64,000 bases of DNA from Saccharopolyspora shandongensis (GTDB lineage: Bacteria > Actinomycetota > Actinomycetes > Mycobacteriales > Pseudonocardiaceae): the NCBI RefSeq assembly GCF_900106995.1, contig NZ_FNOK01000037.1, forward strand, positions 34,587 to 98,586, read 5' to 3'. The notes under the pieces are model-generated. The model was given only the letters and a program-made list of their open reading frames with translations, searched no databases and had not been told where the DNA came from. This document shows, in pieces, positions 17,079 through 25,542 of the stretch. A program made the position numbers and the translations under genes. Position 1 is the stretch's first letter, and each line of letters begins with the position of its first letter.

Positions 17079-19156
17079 ATCCGCCTCTCTCCCGTCCCGG
17101 CGCCTGGTCGGTCGACCGCACCGTCCGTCCGCAGTGGACTGTCCGATCCCGTCCGCAGTGGACGGCGCAGCACCGCCGCGCCTCGGGCGGGCAGCTCGAT
17201 CTCGGTTCCGGACGGCCGCCCGGTCAGCAGGTCCACCCCGGCCGGGAACAGCTGTCCGACCGCCACCGGCTCGACGTTGTGGTTGAGCAGGAACAGGTAT
17301 TCGGCGTCGGTGCCGATTCGGCGGACCGCCTCCACCCCGCTCGGCGTCTCCCCGTGGGTGACGCCGGCAGCGCCGAGGCAGTCAGCGAGAAGGGTGTCCA
17401 GCCCGCCGGAGTTCAGGCTGCAGCCGACGTACCAGGCGGTCCCGCCGCCCCGGTGGTTCCGGGTGATCGCGGGTACGCCGGCCAGCTCGCCGTCGGCGTA
17501 CCGGGCGACGGGGGCCGCAGTGCGCACTTCGACCCACTCCGCCCAGGTCGTGGCGTGCCGGTAGCGGTCCTGGTCGTCGTCGGCGGCCAGCCGGGCGACC
17601 GCCCCGTCGGCCAGCGGCCACCACTCGTCGACGGCCACCCCGAGCAGGTCGCCGAGCGGTCCGGGTGCCCCGCCGGGGTGCACCCGGTCGTCCCGGTCCA
17701 CCACGCCGCTGAACGGCCCCACCACGAGGTGCCCGCCGCCGTCGACGTACCGGGTCAGCCAATGCGCGGTGTCCGGCTCGCACAGGTACAGGTTCGGTGC
17801 CAGCAACAGCCGCACCCCGGTCAGGTCCGCGCCGGGCGGCACGAACCGCACCGGCAGGTTCCGCGCGTACAGCGGCTCGTACCAGGCGCGCACGATGTCC
17901 AGCCACCGCATCCGGCTGCTGGGGTGCTCGTCCAGTTCCAGCGCCCACCAGTTGTGCCAGTCCAGCACCACCGCCACCTCGGCCGGCACCCTGCTGTCGG
18001 CCACCTCGGCGAGCCGTCGCAGGTCCGCCCCGAGCCGAGTCGTGCGGGCCCAGCCCTGGCTCGCCGTCCCGCGGTGCGGCAGGAGGGCGCTGTGGAACTT
18101 CTCCGCACCCGCGACGGACGCCCGCCACTGGAAGAACAGCACGCCGTCCGAGCCCCGGGCCACCGTTTGCAGGCTCCACAACCGGGACAGGTCGGCTGAC
18201 TTCGGCACGTTGACAGGCCGCCAGCTGACCGCGGACGCCGCGTGCTCCATCAGCAGCCAGGGGGCGCCGTGCCGCAGCGAGCGCATCAGGTCGTAGTTCA
18301 TCGCCGCGTGGACGTGCGCTTGCGGGTCGGCCGGATCGGGGTAGGCGTCGTCGGAGACCACGTCCTCCTCGGCGGCCATCGCCCAGTAGTCGAGGCTGCG
18401 GAACATGCTCATGAAGTTCGTCGTCACCGGAACCGCCCCGGAGTACCGGTCCAGCACGGACTTCTCCGCCCGGTAGCACTCCAGCAGCGCGTCCGAGCTG
18501 AACCGCTGCCAGTCCAGCTGCTGGGTCGGATTCCTCGGGCCGGGCGCGGTGCGCGGCGGCTCGATGTGCGACCAGTCGGAGTAGTGCTGGCTCCAGAAGG
18601 CCGTGCCCCACGCCGCGTTCAACGCGTCCACGGTGCGGTACCGGCGGCGCAGCCAGGACCGGAAGTCCGCGGCGGAGACCGGGCAGAAGCACTCGGTCAC
18701 GTGGTCGCCGTACTCGTTGTGGATGTGCCACATCGCCACCGCGGGGTGGTCGTGGTAGCGCTCCGCCAGCCGCTCGACGAGGCGTGCGGCGGCCTGGCGG
18801 AACACCGGTGAGCTCGGGCAGTAGTGCTGGCGGCTGCCGAACTCCAGGCGGACGCCGTCCGCGGTCACCGGCAGCACCTCCGGGTAGCGGCGGACCAGCC
18901 ACGCCGGGGGAGACGCGGTCGCCGTCGCCAGGTCGACCGCGATGCCGTGCTCGTGCAGCACGTTCAGCAGCCGGTCCAGCCAGTCGAACGCGTAGGACCC
19001 CTCGGCCGGTTCCAGCCGGGACCAGCCGAACACGCCGACGGTCACCAGGTTGACGCCGGCCTGGCGCATCAGCGCGGCGTCCTCCGACCACGTCTCCTCC
19101 GGCCACTGCTCGGCGTTGTAGTCGCCGCCGAACAGCAGCCCGGGAACCCTCGTCAT
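17075..19156 (-). CDS. GH42 beta-galactosidase
   Basis: 693 residues, cytosolic (no signal peptide), matching GH42 length. The opening LLFGGDYNAEQWPEETWSED is the family N-terminus. General acid/base E148 lies in HIHNEYGDH and nucleophile E304 in LLMEHA. ECFCPVSAADF resembles the Cys-containing metal-site loop of many GH42 enzymes. A trimerisation domain with GATase-like fold and a small beta domain follow. The ATG at 19156 lies two bases past the permease stop, and the gene end overlaps the GH63 start. It should cut beta-galactosides imported by the ABC system upstream. Confidence 0.92.
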   Translation of the reverse strand: MTRVPGLLFGGDYNAEQWPEETWSEDAALMRQAGVNLVTVGVFGWSRLEPAEGSYAFDWLDRLLNVLHEHGIAVDLATATASPPAWLVRRYPEVLPVTADGVRLEFGSRQHYCPSSPVFRQAAARLVERLAERYHDHPAVAMWHIHNEYGDHVTECFCPVSAADFRSWLRRRYRTVDALNAAWGTAFWSQHYSDWSHIEPPRTAPGPRNPTQQLDWQRFSSDALLECYRAEKSVLDRYSGAVPVTTNFMSMFRSLDYWAMAAEEDVVSDDAYPDPADPQAHVHAAMNYDLMRSLRHGAPWLLMEHAASAVSWRPVNVPKSADLSRLWSLQTVARGSDGVLFFQWRASVAGAEKFHSALLPHRGTASQGWARTTRLGADLRRLAEVADSRVPAEVAVVLDWHNWWALELDEHPSSRMRWLDIVRAWYEPLYARNLPVRFVPPGADLTGVRLLLAPNLYLCEPDTAHWLTRYVDGGGHLVVGPFSGVVDRDDRVHPGGAPGPLGDLLGVAVDEWWPLADGAVARLAADDDQDRYRHATTWAEWVEVRTAAPVARYADGELAGVPAITRNHRGGGTAWYVGCSLNSGGLDTLLADCLGAAGVTHGETPSGVEAVRRIGTDAEYLFLLNHNVEPVAVGQLFPAGVDLLTGRPSGTEIELPARGAAVLRRPLRTGSDSPLRTDGAVDRPGAGTGERRI

Positions 19157-19158
19157 GC

Positions 19159-20007
19159 TCACTGCTTCACCGCCCCACCGAGAAGTCCGGACACGAACTG
19201 CCGCTGGAATGCCACGAACACGACGACGAGCGGCAACGTCGCCAGGAAGGAACCGAGCATCAGCCCGGCGTAGTCCACGCGGGTCAGCCCGATCATGGTG
19301 TTCAGCGCGACCGGAATCGTCCGCATGTCCGGGGTCTGCAACACCAGCAGCGGCCAGATGAAGGCGTTCCACTGGGTCATGAAGGTGTAGATGGCCAGGG
19401 CGCCCAGCTGCGGTCGGGACACCGGCAGCACGATCCGGTAGAAGATGCGCAGGTCGCCGGCGCCGTCCAGGCGGGCGGACTCGATCAGCTCGTCCGGGAA
19501 GTCCACGAAGGACTGCCGCATCAGGAAGATGCCGAACGCGTTGGCCAGGAACGGCAGGATGGCCGCCTGGTAGCTGTTGATCCAGCCGACGCTGGCCATC
19601 ATCTGGAACAGCGGGACGAGCAGCACCTGGGCCGGGATCATGATGGTGACCAGCAGCACGCCGAGCAGGATCCGGCGCCCGCGGAAGCGGTACTTCGCCA
19701 GGCCGTACCCGCACAGCGCGCTCACCGCGGAACTACCGATGGTGTAGATCGTCGCGATCAGCACGCTGTTGACCACGGCCTGCCCGAACCCGGCCTCGTC
19801 CTGCAACGCGCGCAGGTTGGCCATGATCTGGTCGCTGGGCAGGAACGGCGGCGGCGACTCGAACAGCTCCGCGGTGGTGTGCGTGGCGGCCACCGCCATC
19901 CAGTAGAACGGGAAGATGCTGACCACCGCACCCACCGCCAGCAGCGCGTAGAGCGCGGCCCTGACCAGCAGCCGACCCGGTGTCCGTCGTTTTGCCGTTC
20001 CGGTCAC
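19159..20007 (-). CDS. ABC sugar transporter permease, MalG type
   Basis: 282 residues, six membrane spans. ALYALLAVGAVVSIFPFYW begins span 1; the EAA loop that contacts the ATPase reads ESARLDGAGDLRIFYRIVLP. The GTG at 20007 follows GGAGGAGG, and its G overlaps the last base of the partner permease's TAG. It pairs with 20007-20936 to form the channel. No ATPase gene is in the operon, so a shared MsiK-type ATPase elsewhere is likely, as is common in actinomycetes (inference). Confidence 0.92.
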   Translation of the reverse strand: MTGTAKRRTPGRLLVRAALYALLAVGAVVSIFPFYWMAVAATHTTAELFESPPPFLPSDQIMANLRALQDEAGFGQAVVNSVLIATIYTIGSSAVSALCGYGLAKYRFRGRRILLGVLLVTIMIPAQVLLVPLFQMMASVGWINSYQAAILPFLANAFGIFLMRQSFVDFPDELIESARLDGAGDLRIFYRIVLPVSRPQLGALAIYTFMTQWNAFIWPLLVLQTPDMRTIPVALNTMIGLTRVDYAGLMLGSFLATLPLVVVFVAFQRQFVSGLLGGAVKQ

Positions 20008-20936
20008 TACGACCTCCTCCCCAGCACGGCGAACTGGACCGCCGACAGCACGCCGATGAGCACCACTAGCAACCAGGCGATCGCGGCCGCGTAGCCGAAG
20101 TCGAGTTGCTGGAAGCCGACCCGGTAGAGGTAGAGCACCGGGGTCAGCGTCGCGTTGTCCGGCCCGCCCTTGGTGAGCACGAAGTTCTCGTCGAACAGCT
20201 GGAGCGTGCCGATGGTCGAGGTGACCGTGCAGAACAGGATCACCGGCTTGAGCTGGGGGAGCACCACGCGGAGGAAAGTGGTCGCCGCGCCGGCCCCGTC
20301 GATCGAGGCGGCCTCGTACTGCTCCCGGGGCACCGCCTGCAGGCCGGCGAGCAGGATCACCACGTTGTACCCGGTCCAGCGCCAGGTGACCGAACCGATC
20401 ACGGCCACCTTCGCCCACACCGGATCGTTCAGCCAGTCCACCGGTGGCAGGTGCAGCCAGCCGAGCAGCTGGTTGACCACGCCGCCGTCGGTGGTCAGCA
20501 GGACGCGGAACACCACGGCGTAGGCGACCAGCGTGGTCACCGCGGGCAGGAAGAACACCACCCGCCACGAGGTGCGGAACCGCAGCCAGGACTGGTTGAG
20601 CACCTGCGCGAGCACCAGGGCCAGCCCGATCATCACCGGCACCTGCACCAGCAGGATCAACCCGGCGTTGGCCAGCGCGGTGCCCACCTGTGGATCGGCG
20701 AGCAGCCGCCGGTACTGGGCCAGTCCCACCCAGACGGTCTGGCCGTCGCGCCGGCCCAGGAAGCTCTGCAGCAGGCTGGCCAGCAGCGGATAGGCGAAGA
20801 ACAGGGCGAACAACGCCACCGCGGGGGCGGTGAACACCCAGCCGAACCCCGGCCGTCCCGCCCGGAACCGGCCGAGCGCGCGCCTGCGCTCCTCGGTTCT
20901 CGCGGGCTTGGTCGGCATCGCGACCTCGCTAGTCAT
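20007..20936 (-). CDS. ABC sugar transporter permease, MalF/UgpA type
   Basis: 309 residues with six spans; WVFTAPAVALFALFFAYPLL is span 1, and the EAA loop reads EAASIDGAGAATTFLRVVLP. A basic N-terminus stays in the cytosol. The ATG at 20936 overlaps the last eight bases of the binding-protein gene, which couples translation. It forms a heterodimer with the MalG-type permease downstream. Confidence 0.92.
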   Translation of the reverse strand: MTSEVAMPTKPARTEERRRALGRFRAGRPGFGWVFTAPAVALFALFFAYPLLASLLQSFLGRRDGQTVWVGLAQYRRLLADPQVGTALANAGLILLVQVPVMIGLALVLAQVLNQSWLRFRTSWRVVFFLPAVTTLVAYAVVFRVLLTTDGGVVNQLLGWLHLPPVDWLNDPVWAKVAVIGSVTWRWTGYNVVILLAGLQAVPREQYEAASIDGAGAATTFLRVVLPQLKPVILFCTVTSTIGTLQLFDENFVLTKGGPDNATLTPVLYLYRVGFQQLDFGYAAAIAWLLVVLIGVLSAVQFAVLGRRS

Positions 20937-22284
20937 GGGCGAGCTCCCTACCGGTCGCGTTGGCGATCTGCCGCGCGGTGTCGCGCAGGGCCTGCGCCGG
21001 GTCCTTGCCGTTCAGCAGCACCCCGGCGACCATGTTGTGAACCAGGTCACTGGCCCGGCTGGAATCCGTGGTGTAGACGAACGGCGGCGCGTGTCCGACC
21101 ATGTCGGCGAACAGCCGGTAGACCGGCTGGTTCCCGAAGTACGGTTGGGGTTCGTCGAAGAACGGGTCGGACAGCGCGGGCAGGTAGGACGGGAACAACC
21201 CCTGCTGCCGCATCATCTCGACCGCGTTGCTCCTGCTGGCCAGGGCGAAGTGGACGAACGCCCAGGCCGCGGTCGAGTTCGCGGCCTGGCTGGGGATCGC
21301 CAGCGTCGATCCGCCGCTGTTGGACGTGGTGGGGCCGCCGAGGTCAAATGCCGGCAGCGGGAGGACGCCGAACTTCCCGGCCAGCTCGGGCATCTCGGAG
21401 GTGAGGGTGCCGGTCCACCAGACCGCGGTCGGCGCGGTGGCCGCCGTCCCGGACTTGGTCGCCGACACCAGTCCGTCCCAGCCCTTCTCGTTGTCGATCA
21501 GGTCGGCGTCCTGCATGTCCTTGAGCAGCCGCAGCGCCCGCAGCGCCTGCGGGCTGTCCAGCGCCACCCGGCCGTCCGGGGTGAAGTACGAGGCGCCCTG
21601 CTGTTGCAGCAGCAGCGGGAACATGCTGGTTTCGTTGGTGATGTCGTCGACGAACAGCTTCTTGCCGGTGGTCGCCTTGATCTTCTTCCCGGCGTCGAGC
21701 AGCTGTTGCCAGGTGGTCAGCGAGGCCGGGTCGACACCTGCCGCGGCGAGGTGGTCCCGGCGGTAGAACAGCCCGACCGGTCCGGAGTCCCAGGGCAGGC
21801 CGTATAGGCGGTCGCGGCCGTCGGTCGACGCCTGCCACTTGGTCGGGTCGAAGTCCTGCTGCTCGCCCTTCGCAGCCGGGGCCAGGTCGACGAACCCGTG
21901 CGGGAAGTTCCCGGTGTAGCCGGCCATGTGGTCGGTGCCGACGGTCACCACGTCCGGCAGCCCGGAGCCGGACTGCAACCCGACGGAGATCTTGTCGTAG
22001 GCGTTGTCGTATCCGATGTCCACAATGGTCACCGAGACCTTCGGGTACTTCTTCTGGAACTCCGGCACCAGTGCCTGCAACCCCTCGGCGGCGACGTCCC
22101 AGGACCACACGGTGACGTTCCCGGATACCGAGTCGGGTGCGTCGACGACGCCGACGAGCTGTTGTCCGTTGCTGGCCAGCGGGGCCGTGTCGGCACCGCC
22201 GATGGCGCATCCGCCGACCACGCCCAGGACCGCCAGTAGCGCGACTGCCTGCCAAGGTCGCGAGCGGCGTCTGGTTGTCCGCAT
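20929..22284 (-). CDS. ABC transporter sugar-binding lipoprotein
   Basis: 451 residues. A basic N-terminus and hydrophobic stretch end in the lipobox VVGGC with the modified Cys at position 26. The mature part follows the family-1 solute-binding pattern: TVWSWDVAAEGLQALVPEFQ, KYPKVSVTIVDIG, YGLPWDSGPVGLFYRRD and a C-terminal VYTTDSSRASDLVHNMVAG. It is the first gene of the operon; its ATG follows CAGGAG, and the promoter should lie in 22285-22438. No LacI-type repressor is next to it, only a broken Lrp gene. Confidence 0.92.
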   Translation of the reverse strand: MRTTRRRSRPWQAVALLAVLGVVGGCAIGGADTAPLASNGQQLVGVVDAPDSVSGNVTVWSWDVAAEGLQALVPEFQKKYPKVSVTIVDIGYDNAYDKISVGLQSGSGLPDVVTVGTDHMAGYTGNFPHGFVDLAPAAKGEQQDFDPTKWQASTDGRDRLYGLPWDSGPVGLFYRRDHLAAAGVDPASLTTWQQLLDAGKKIKATTGKKLFVDDITNETSMFPLLLQQQGASYFTPDGRVALDSPQALRALRLLKDMQDADLIDNEKGWDGLVSATKSGTAATAPTAVWWTGTLTSEMPELAGKFGVLPLPAFDLGGPTTSNSGGSTLAIPSQAANSTAAWAFVHFALASRSNAVEMMRQQGLFPSYLPALSDPFFDEPQPYFGNQPVYRLFADMVGHAPPFVYTTDSSRASDLVHNMVAGVLLNGKDPAQALRDTARQIANATGRELAHD

Positions 22285-22438
22285 GTTCGTCTCCTGTCCC
22301 GCGAGGACGCGTGCCTGGGCACGACAGCCTCTGCTACCGGGTTCTGGGCGCGCCGAGGTTTGGCGCAGGGTGATCGAGCACGGGGCCGGATGCGGCCCTG
22401 CACACCGTGGGATGCCTGTCGTGGCGTACTCGGCCGCG

Positions 22439-22960
22439 TCACCCGCTGCGGTTGACCAGTTCGCTGAGCAGCACCTGAGCCCGGGTGTGCGCGATGGCCG
22501 GGATGCGTTGCAGGCGAAGGACGATCTCCGCCAGGCGGTCGGTGTCCCGCGCGTGGATCGGGGTGAGTGCGTAGGCGGTACCAGCGGTGGTCCATGCCCG
22601 CATGATTTCCTCCTGCGCAGTCGGCGAATCGGTCAACTCGTCACCGGAGGTTCCTGGCGCCGCCAAGACTCCGGGCAGGGTCGGCAACCCCGGCCCAACG
22701 CCCGCCGATCGATCTGTTGGGTATGCCCACGGATCACTCCCGACACCTCGAGCCGCGCGATGCGACGTTTGACAGAGGATGCGGTGACGCCGGAAACGTG
22801 CGCAAGGAGTTCGAACCAGGTCAGGGTGCAAGCACGCAATTCTTGCAAGATTCCGCGATCAATCGCTTCCGCGCGCCGGAAACTTGCACGAGGCACGTCG
22901 GCCGTACGCGATCTCCGATGTTTGCCGTACCGGCGACGGGGGAATGGAGTGGGGACGGAT
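22439..22960 (-). pseudogene. Lrp/AsnC regulator, frameshifted paralogue
   Basis: The HTH half (AIDRGILQELRACTLTWFEL, SSVKRRIARLEVSGVIRGH) and the ligand-domain half (MRAWTTAGTAYALTPIHARD, LSELVNRSG) are in different frames, with the break near 22690. The phase-corrected protein aligns along its length with the intact regulator at 11084-11515, so this is an old duplicate or a second locus of the same type. Degenerate residues in the HTH suggest real decay rather than a single sequencing error. Confidence 0.7.
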
Positions 22961-23002
22961 GCTCCGTCACTTGATCGTCGCATCATGTCCGAAGGTGGGT
23001 AG

Positions 23003-23190
23003 CTATTCACCTGGTGTGAGCGTGGGTGGTAGCCATGCGCCGGTGGTGAAGAGTTGGTAGAGGGCGCCGAGTTCAGCGAAGCCCCATTTGGTGGCGGTGT
23101 CCAGATAGGACTGGACGATGGCGAAGTCGGTGAGGCCTTGCAGAGTGCGCCAGCAACCTGTGGGGCTCGGAAAGTCATCGCCGCAGGTTA
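23003..23190 (-). mobile_element. Transposase C-terminal remnant, IS66-like
   Basis: The frame ends LQGLTDFAIVQSYLDTATKW, then LGALYQLFTTGAWLPP, to a TAG stop. The helical tail ending in WLPP is seen at the end of IS66-type transposases. Only about 60 residues survive and no terminal repeat was found, so the family assignment is tentative. Confidence 0.45.
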
Positions 23191-23339
23191 GGCGGCGAAC
23201 CATGGAGCCCGCGGGCTCCACGCGCTGCCTGCGGCCAGTGCCCCACACGAGCTGGGCAGTCGCATTCGTCTCCGAACGGGTCCGCCGGCGCCGGGTTCTC
23301 GGCGTGCTGACTGATCCCGGCGTCCGAGCCGTTCGATAA

Positions 23340-23500
23340 CCGCGTCGGGCTCTTTTCGCGGACCACCTCGTCGAGACGGGACAGCACCGGGGCCGCCCGA
23401 TCCGGCTCGTTGCCCACACTCCACATCGTGATCGACGGGTGGCTGTAGTCCCGCTTGATCAACTCCCGCAGTTGCTGCTCTGCGTTGGCCACTCTCACCG
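23340..23500 (-). pseudogene. GH2 (beta-glucuronidase/galactosidase) catalytic-domain fragment
   Basis: About 50 residues read AEQQLRELIKRDYSHPSITM then WSVGNEPD. HPSITMWSVGNEP contains the GH2 acid/base Glu in its standard context. Flanking sequence on both sides has lost the frame. It lies near an operon of other glycosidases and may be a leftover of a larger carbohydrate locus. Confidence 0.55.
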
Positions 23501-23785
23501 TCGCAACCGAGCAGGCCACGCAGTACCCCAGCCGCCGCGATGTACGACCGCATGCATGAAGGCCCCAGCTAACACGGGTGCACCTGCCGCACAACAGGGT
23601 CGATACGCCAGTCGCGCCCCACCTGTTTCGGACACTTGTTCGGGCCCCTGACCACGTCAGGCCGTCCGACCCTTGCGGCCACCAACTCCTGGGACGCACC
23701 GTGGACCTCGGTTGGCATCCGTCGATCGTCGTCACCACCTCGGGCTGGTCGAACACCAGGTCCGGCATCCACGAAAGCGAACATC

Positions 23786-23950
23786 ATGAAACGGGAAAAC
23801 CGGCTACCGCGGGAGCACTCGTCCGACCCGTCCGAAGGAAGCCCACAACCAGCGGACACCGAGCAATCAACTACCGAAGGACAGCCAGGCGGCTCCACCG
23901 ACGAGCGCGACCTACGGCGCCACGCCGACATCGCGGCGGAAGGCGAGTAA
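23786..23950 (+). CDS. Small hydrophilic protein of unknown function (54 aa)
   Basis: MKRENRLPREHSSDPSEGSP opens a short, highly charged, probably disordered frame with many Glu, Asp, Ser and Arg. The ATG at 23786 starts it; no strong ribosome site is visible (AAAGCGAAC precedes it). Composition differs from antisense artefacts in this GC-rich DNA, but its length leaves the call uncertain. No partner is obvious. Confidence 0.35.
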   Translation: MKRENRLPREHSSDPSEGSPQPADTEQSTTEGQPGGSTDERDLRRHADIAAEGE

Positions 23951-24003
23951 GTCTCTGCTGCGGCTCTTGAGCAGGCGCCGGAGCAGCTCGCCGTGTCAGC
24001 GTC

Positions 24004-24126
24004 TCAGCATAGGGTTGCCAGCACGAAATGCGGTTGCCACTGCGAAAAGTGGGGCACGCAGTACTTCGCAATGATCCGGTTGCGGCGCAACGCGTCGAAC
24101 GAGTCGGCGTACTCGCCGTAAGACAT
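24004..24126 (-). CDS. Possible 40-residue ORF, unassigned
   Basis: MSYGEYADSFDALRRNRIIA begins a frame with balanced amino-acid composition and aromatic residues (HFSQWQPHF), unusual for noise in this GC-rich DNA. There is no clear ribosome site. It may be a fragment of a larger lost gene. I do not recognise it. Confidence 0.2.
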   Translation of the reverse strand: MSYGEYADSFDALRRNRIIAKYCVPHFSQWQPHFVLATLC

Positions 24127-24149
24127 TCTTAAGTGTCACAAGTGTTCCG

Positions 24150-25538
24150 ATGCCGTCCACAGTGCGATTCACTGATGTCATGCAAGACGACGCCGAACAC
24201 TCAGGCTCGTCACTCGAGCGAAGCCAGTCAGTCGGAGATCCGGACTACGGATTTCCGTCGGGACTGTGGCGGGCTGTGGCCAGGCGGCGCCCTCCAGGGT
24301 TCGGCCGGAGCAGGTTGCCGCGGAGTCCACTGCGCGGGCCGTGGCTGACGTCGGTATTCGGCTTGGTGCTGCTCGTGGGGTTGCCGCTGGTCATCCTCAC
24401 GGGCCTGTTGTCCTACATCGCCTACGGCCCGCAGTTCGGGCAGGCGCTGCCGGTTGATGTCGGCTGGCTGCGGTTACCCGGGTTCGAGTGGCCGACCCGG
24501 CCCGCCTGGCTATACCGGTTGACGCAGGGGGTACACGTCGGGCTCGGTCTTGTCCTGATTCCGGTGGTCCTGGCCAAACTGTGGTCGGTGGCTCCGAAGT
24601 TGTTGAGCTGGCCGCCTGTTCGGTCGGTCGCCGAATTGCTGGAACGGTTGTCGCTGCTGTTGCTGGTCGGTGGCGTGCTGTTCGAGATCGTGACGGGTGT
24701 GCTGAACATCCAGTACGACTACATCTTCGGGTTCAGCTTCTACACCGCGCACTACTTCGGGGCGTGGGTGTTCATCGGCGCGTTCGTGGTGCACGTTCTG
24801 GTGAAGGTGCCTCGCATGGTCCAGGGGCTGCGGTCCCGATCGCTGCGTGCGGAACTGCGCACTTCACGCGAAGAAACACGTCCGGAGCCGCTGGCCGACG
24901 ATCTGGTTGCCGTTGCGCCGGCGGAACCGACGTTGTCCCGGCGCGGAGTGCTGGCGTTGGTGGGGGGCGGGTCGGTGCTGGTCGCGGCGCTGACCGCGGG
25001 GCAGAGCATCGGAGGCTTCACCCGCCAAGCCGCATTCTTGCTCCCCCGGGGGCGTACCAACGGCGAGGGCCCGAACGCGTTTCCGGTCAACCGGACGGCC
25101 GCGGCGGCAAGGATCACAGCCGAGGTGGTCGATCAACGTTGGGGCCTCGTTCTGCTGGGTGAAGGACGCGTGGTCCGCATCGGACTCGACGACCTGAGGC
25201 AGATGCGGCAGCATGCGGTGCGGCTGCCGATCGCCTGCGTGGAAGGCTGGTCCACCACGCAGCTCTGGAGCGGCGTCAGACTGCGGGAACTTGCAGCGGT
25301 GGCAGGGGTTTCAGTACCGGCCCAGGCTCATGTGCGGTCGCTGGAACGCGAAGGCGCGTTCAACCAAGCGATGTTGCAGGGCAACCAGGTGCTCGATCCG
25401 GATTCACTGCTGGCGCTGCGGGTCAACGGCGCGGATCTGTCCTGGGACCACGGTTACCCCGCCAGGATCATCGTGCCCGCACTACCGGGTGTGCACAACA
25501 CCAAGTGGGTCAGCTCTATCGAGTTCCGAAGGAGTTGA
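24150..25538 (+). CDS. Membrane cytochrome b-like plus sulfite-oxidase-fold molybdopterin oxidoreductase
   Basis: 462 residues. The N-terminal half has four or more spans (SVFGLVLLVGLPLVILTGLL; RLTQGVHVGLGLVLIPVVLA; LSLLLLVGGVLFEIVTGVLN; YTAHYFGAWVFIGAFVVHVL) with His residues placed for b-type haem ligation. After a further hydrophobic segment (RRGVLALVGGGSVLVAAL), residues 320-462 form an oxidoreductase molybdopterin-binding domain with the metal-ligand Cys at 363 (IACVEGWS). It probably passes electrons between a Mo centre facing outward and the membrane pool. Substrate unknown. Start is uncertain: ATG 24150 or 24180, neither with a clear ribosome site. A 4-bp gap separates it from the next gene. 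Confidence 0.82.
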   Translation: MPSTVRFTDVMQDDAEHSGSSLERSQSVGDPDYGFPSGLWRAVARRRPPGFGRSRLPRSPLRGPWLTSVFGLVLLVGLPLVILTGLLSYIAYGPQFGQALPVDVGWLRLPGFEWPTRPAWLYRLTQGVHVGLGLVLIPVVLAKLWSVAPKLLSWPPVRSVAELLERLSLLLLVGGVLFEIVTGVLNIQYDYIFGFSFYTAHYFGAWVFIGAFVVHVLVKVPRMVQGLRSRSLRAELRTSREETRPEPLADDLVAVAPAEPTLSRRGVLALVGGGSVLVAALTAGQSIGGFTRQAAFLLPRGRTNGEGPNAFPVNRTAAAARITAEVVDQRWGLVLLGEGRVVRIGLDDLRQMRQHAVRLPIACVEGWSTTQLWSGVRLRELAAVAGVSVPAQAHVRSLEREGAFNQAMLQGNQVLDPDSLLALRVNGADLSWDHGYPARIIVPALPGVHNTKWVSSIEFRRS

Positions 25539-25542
25539 CAGG

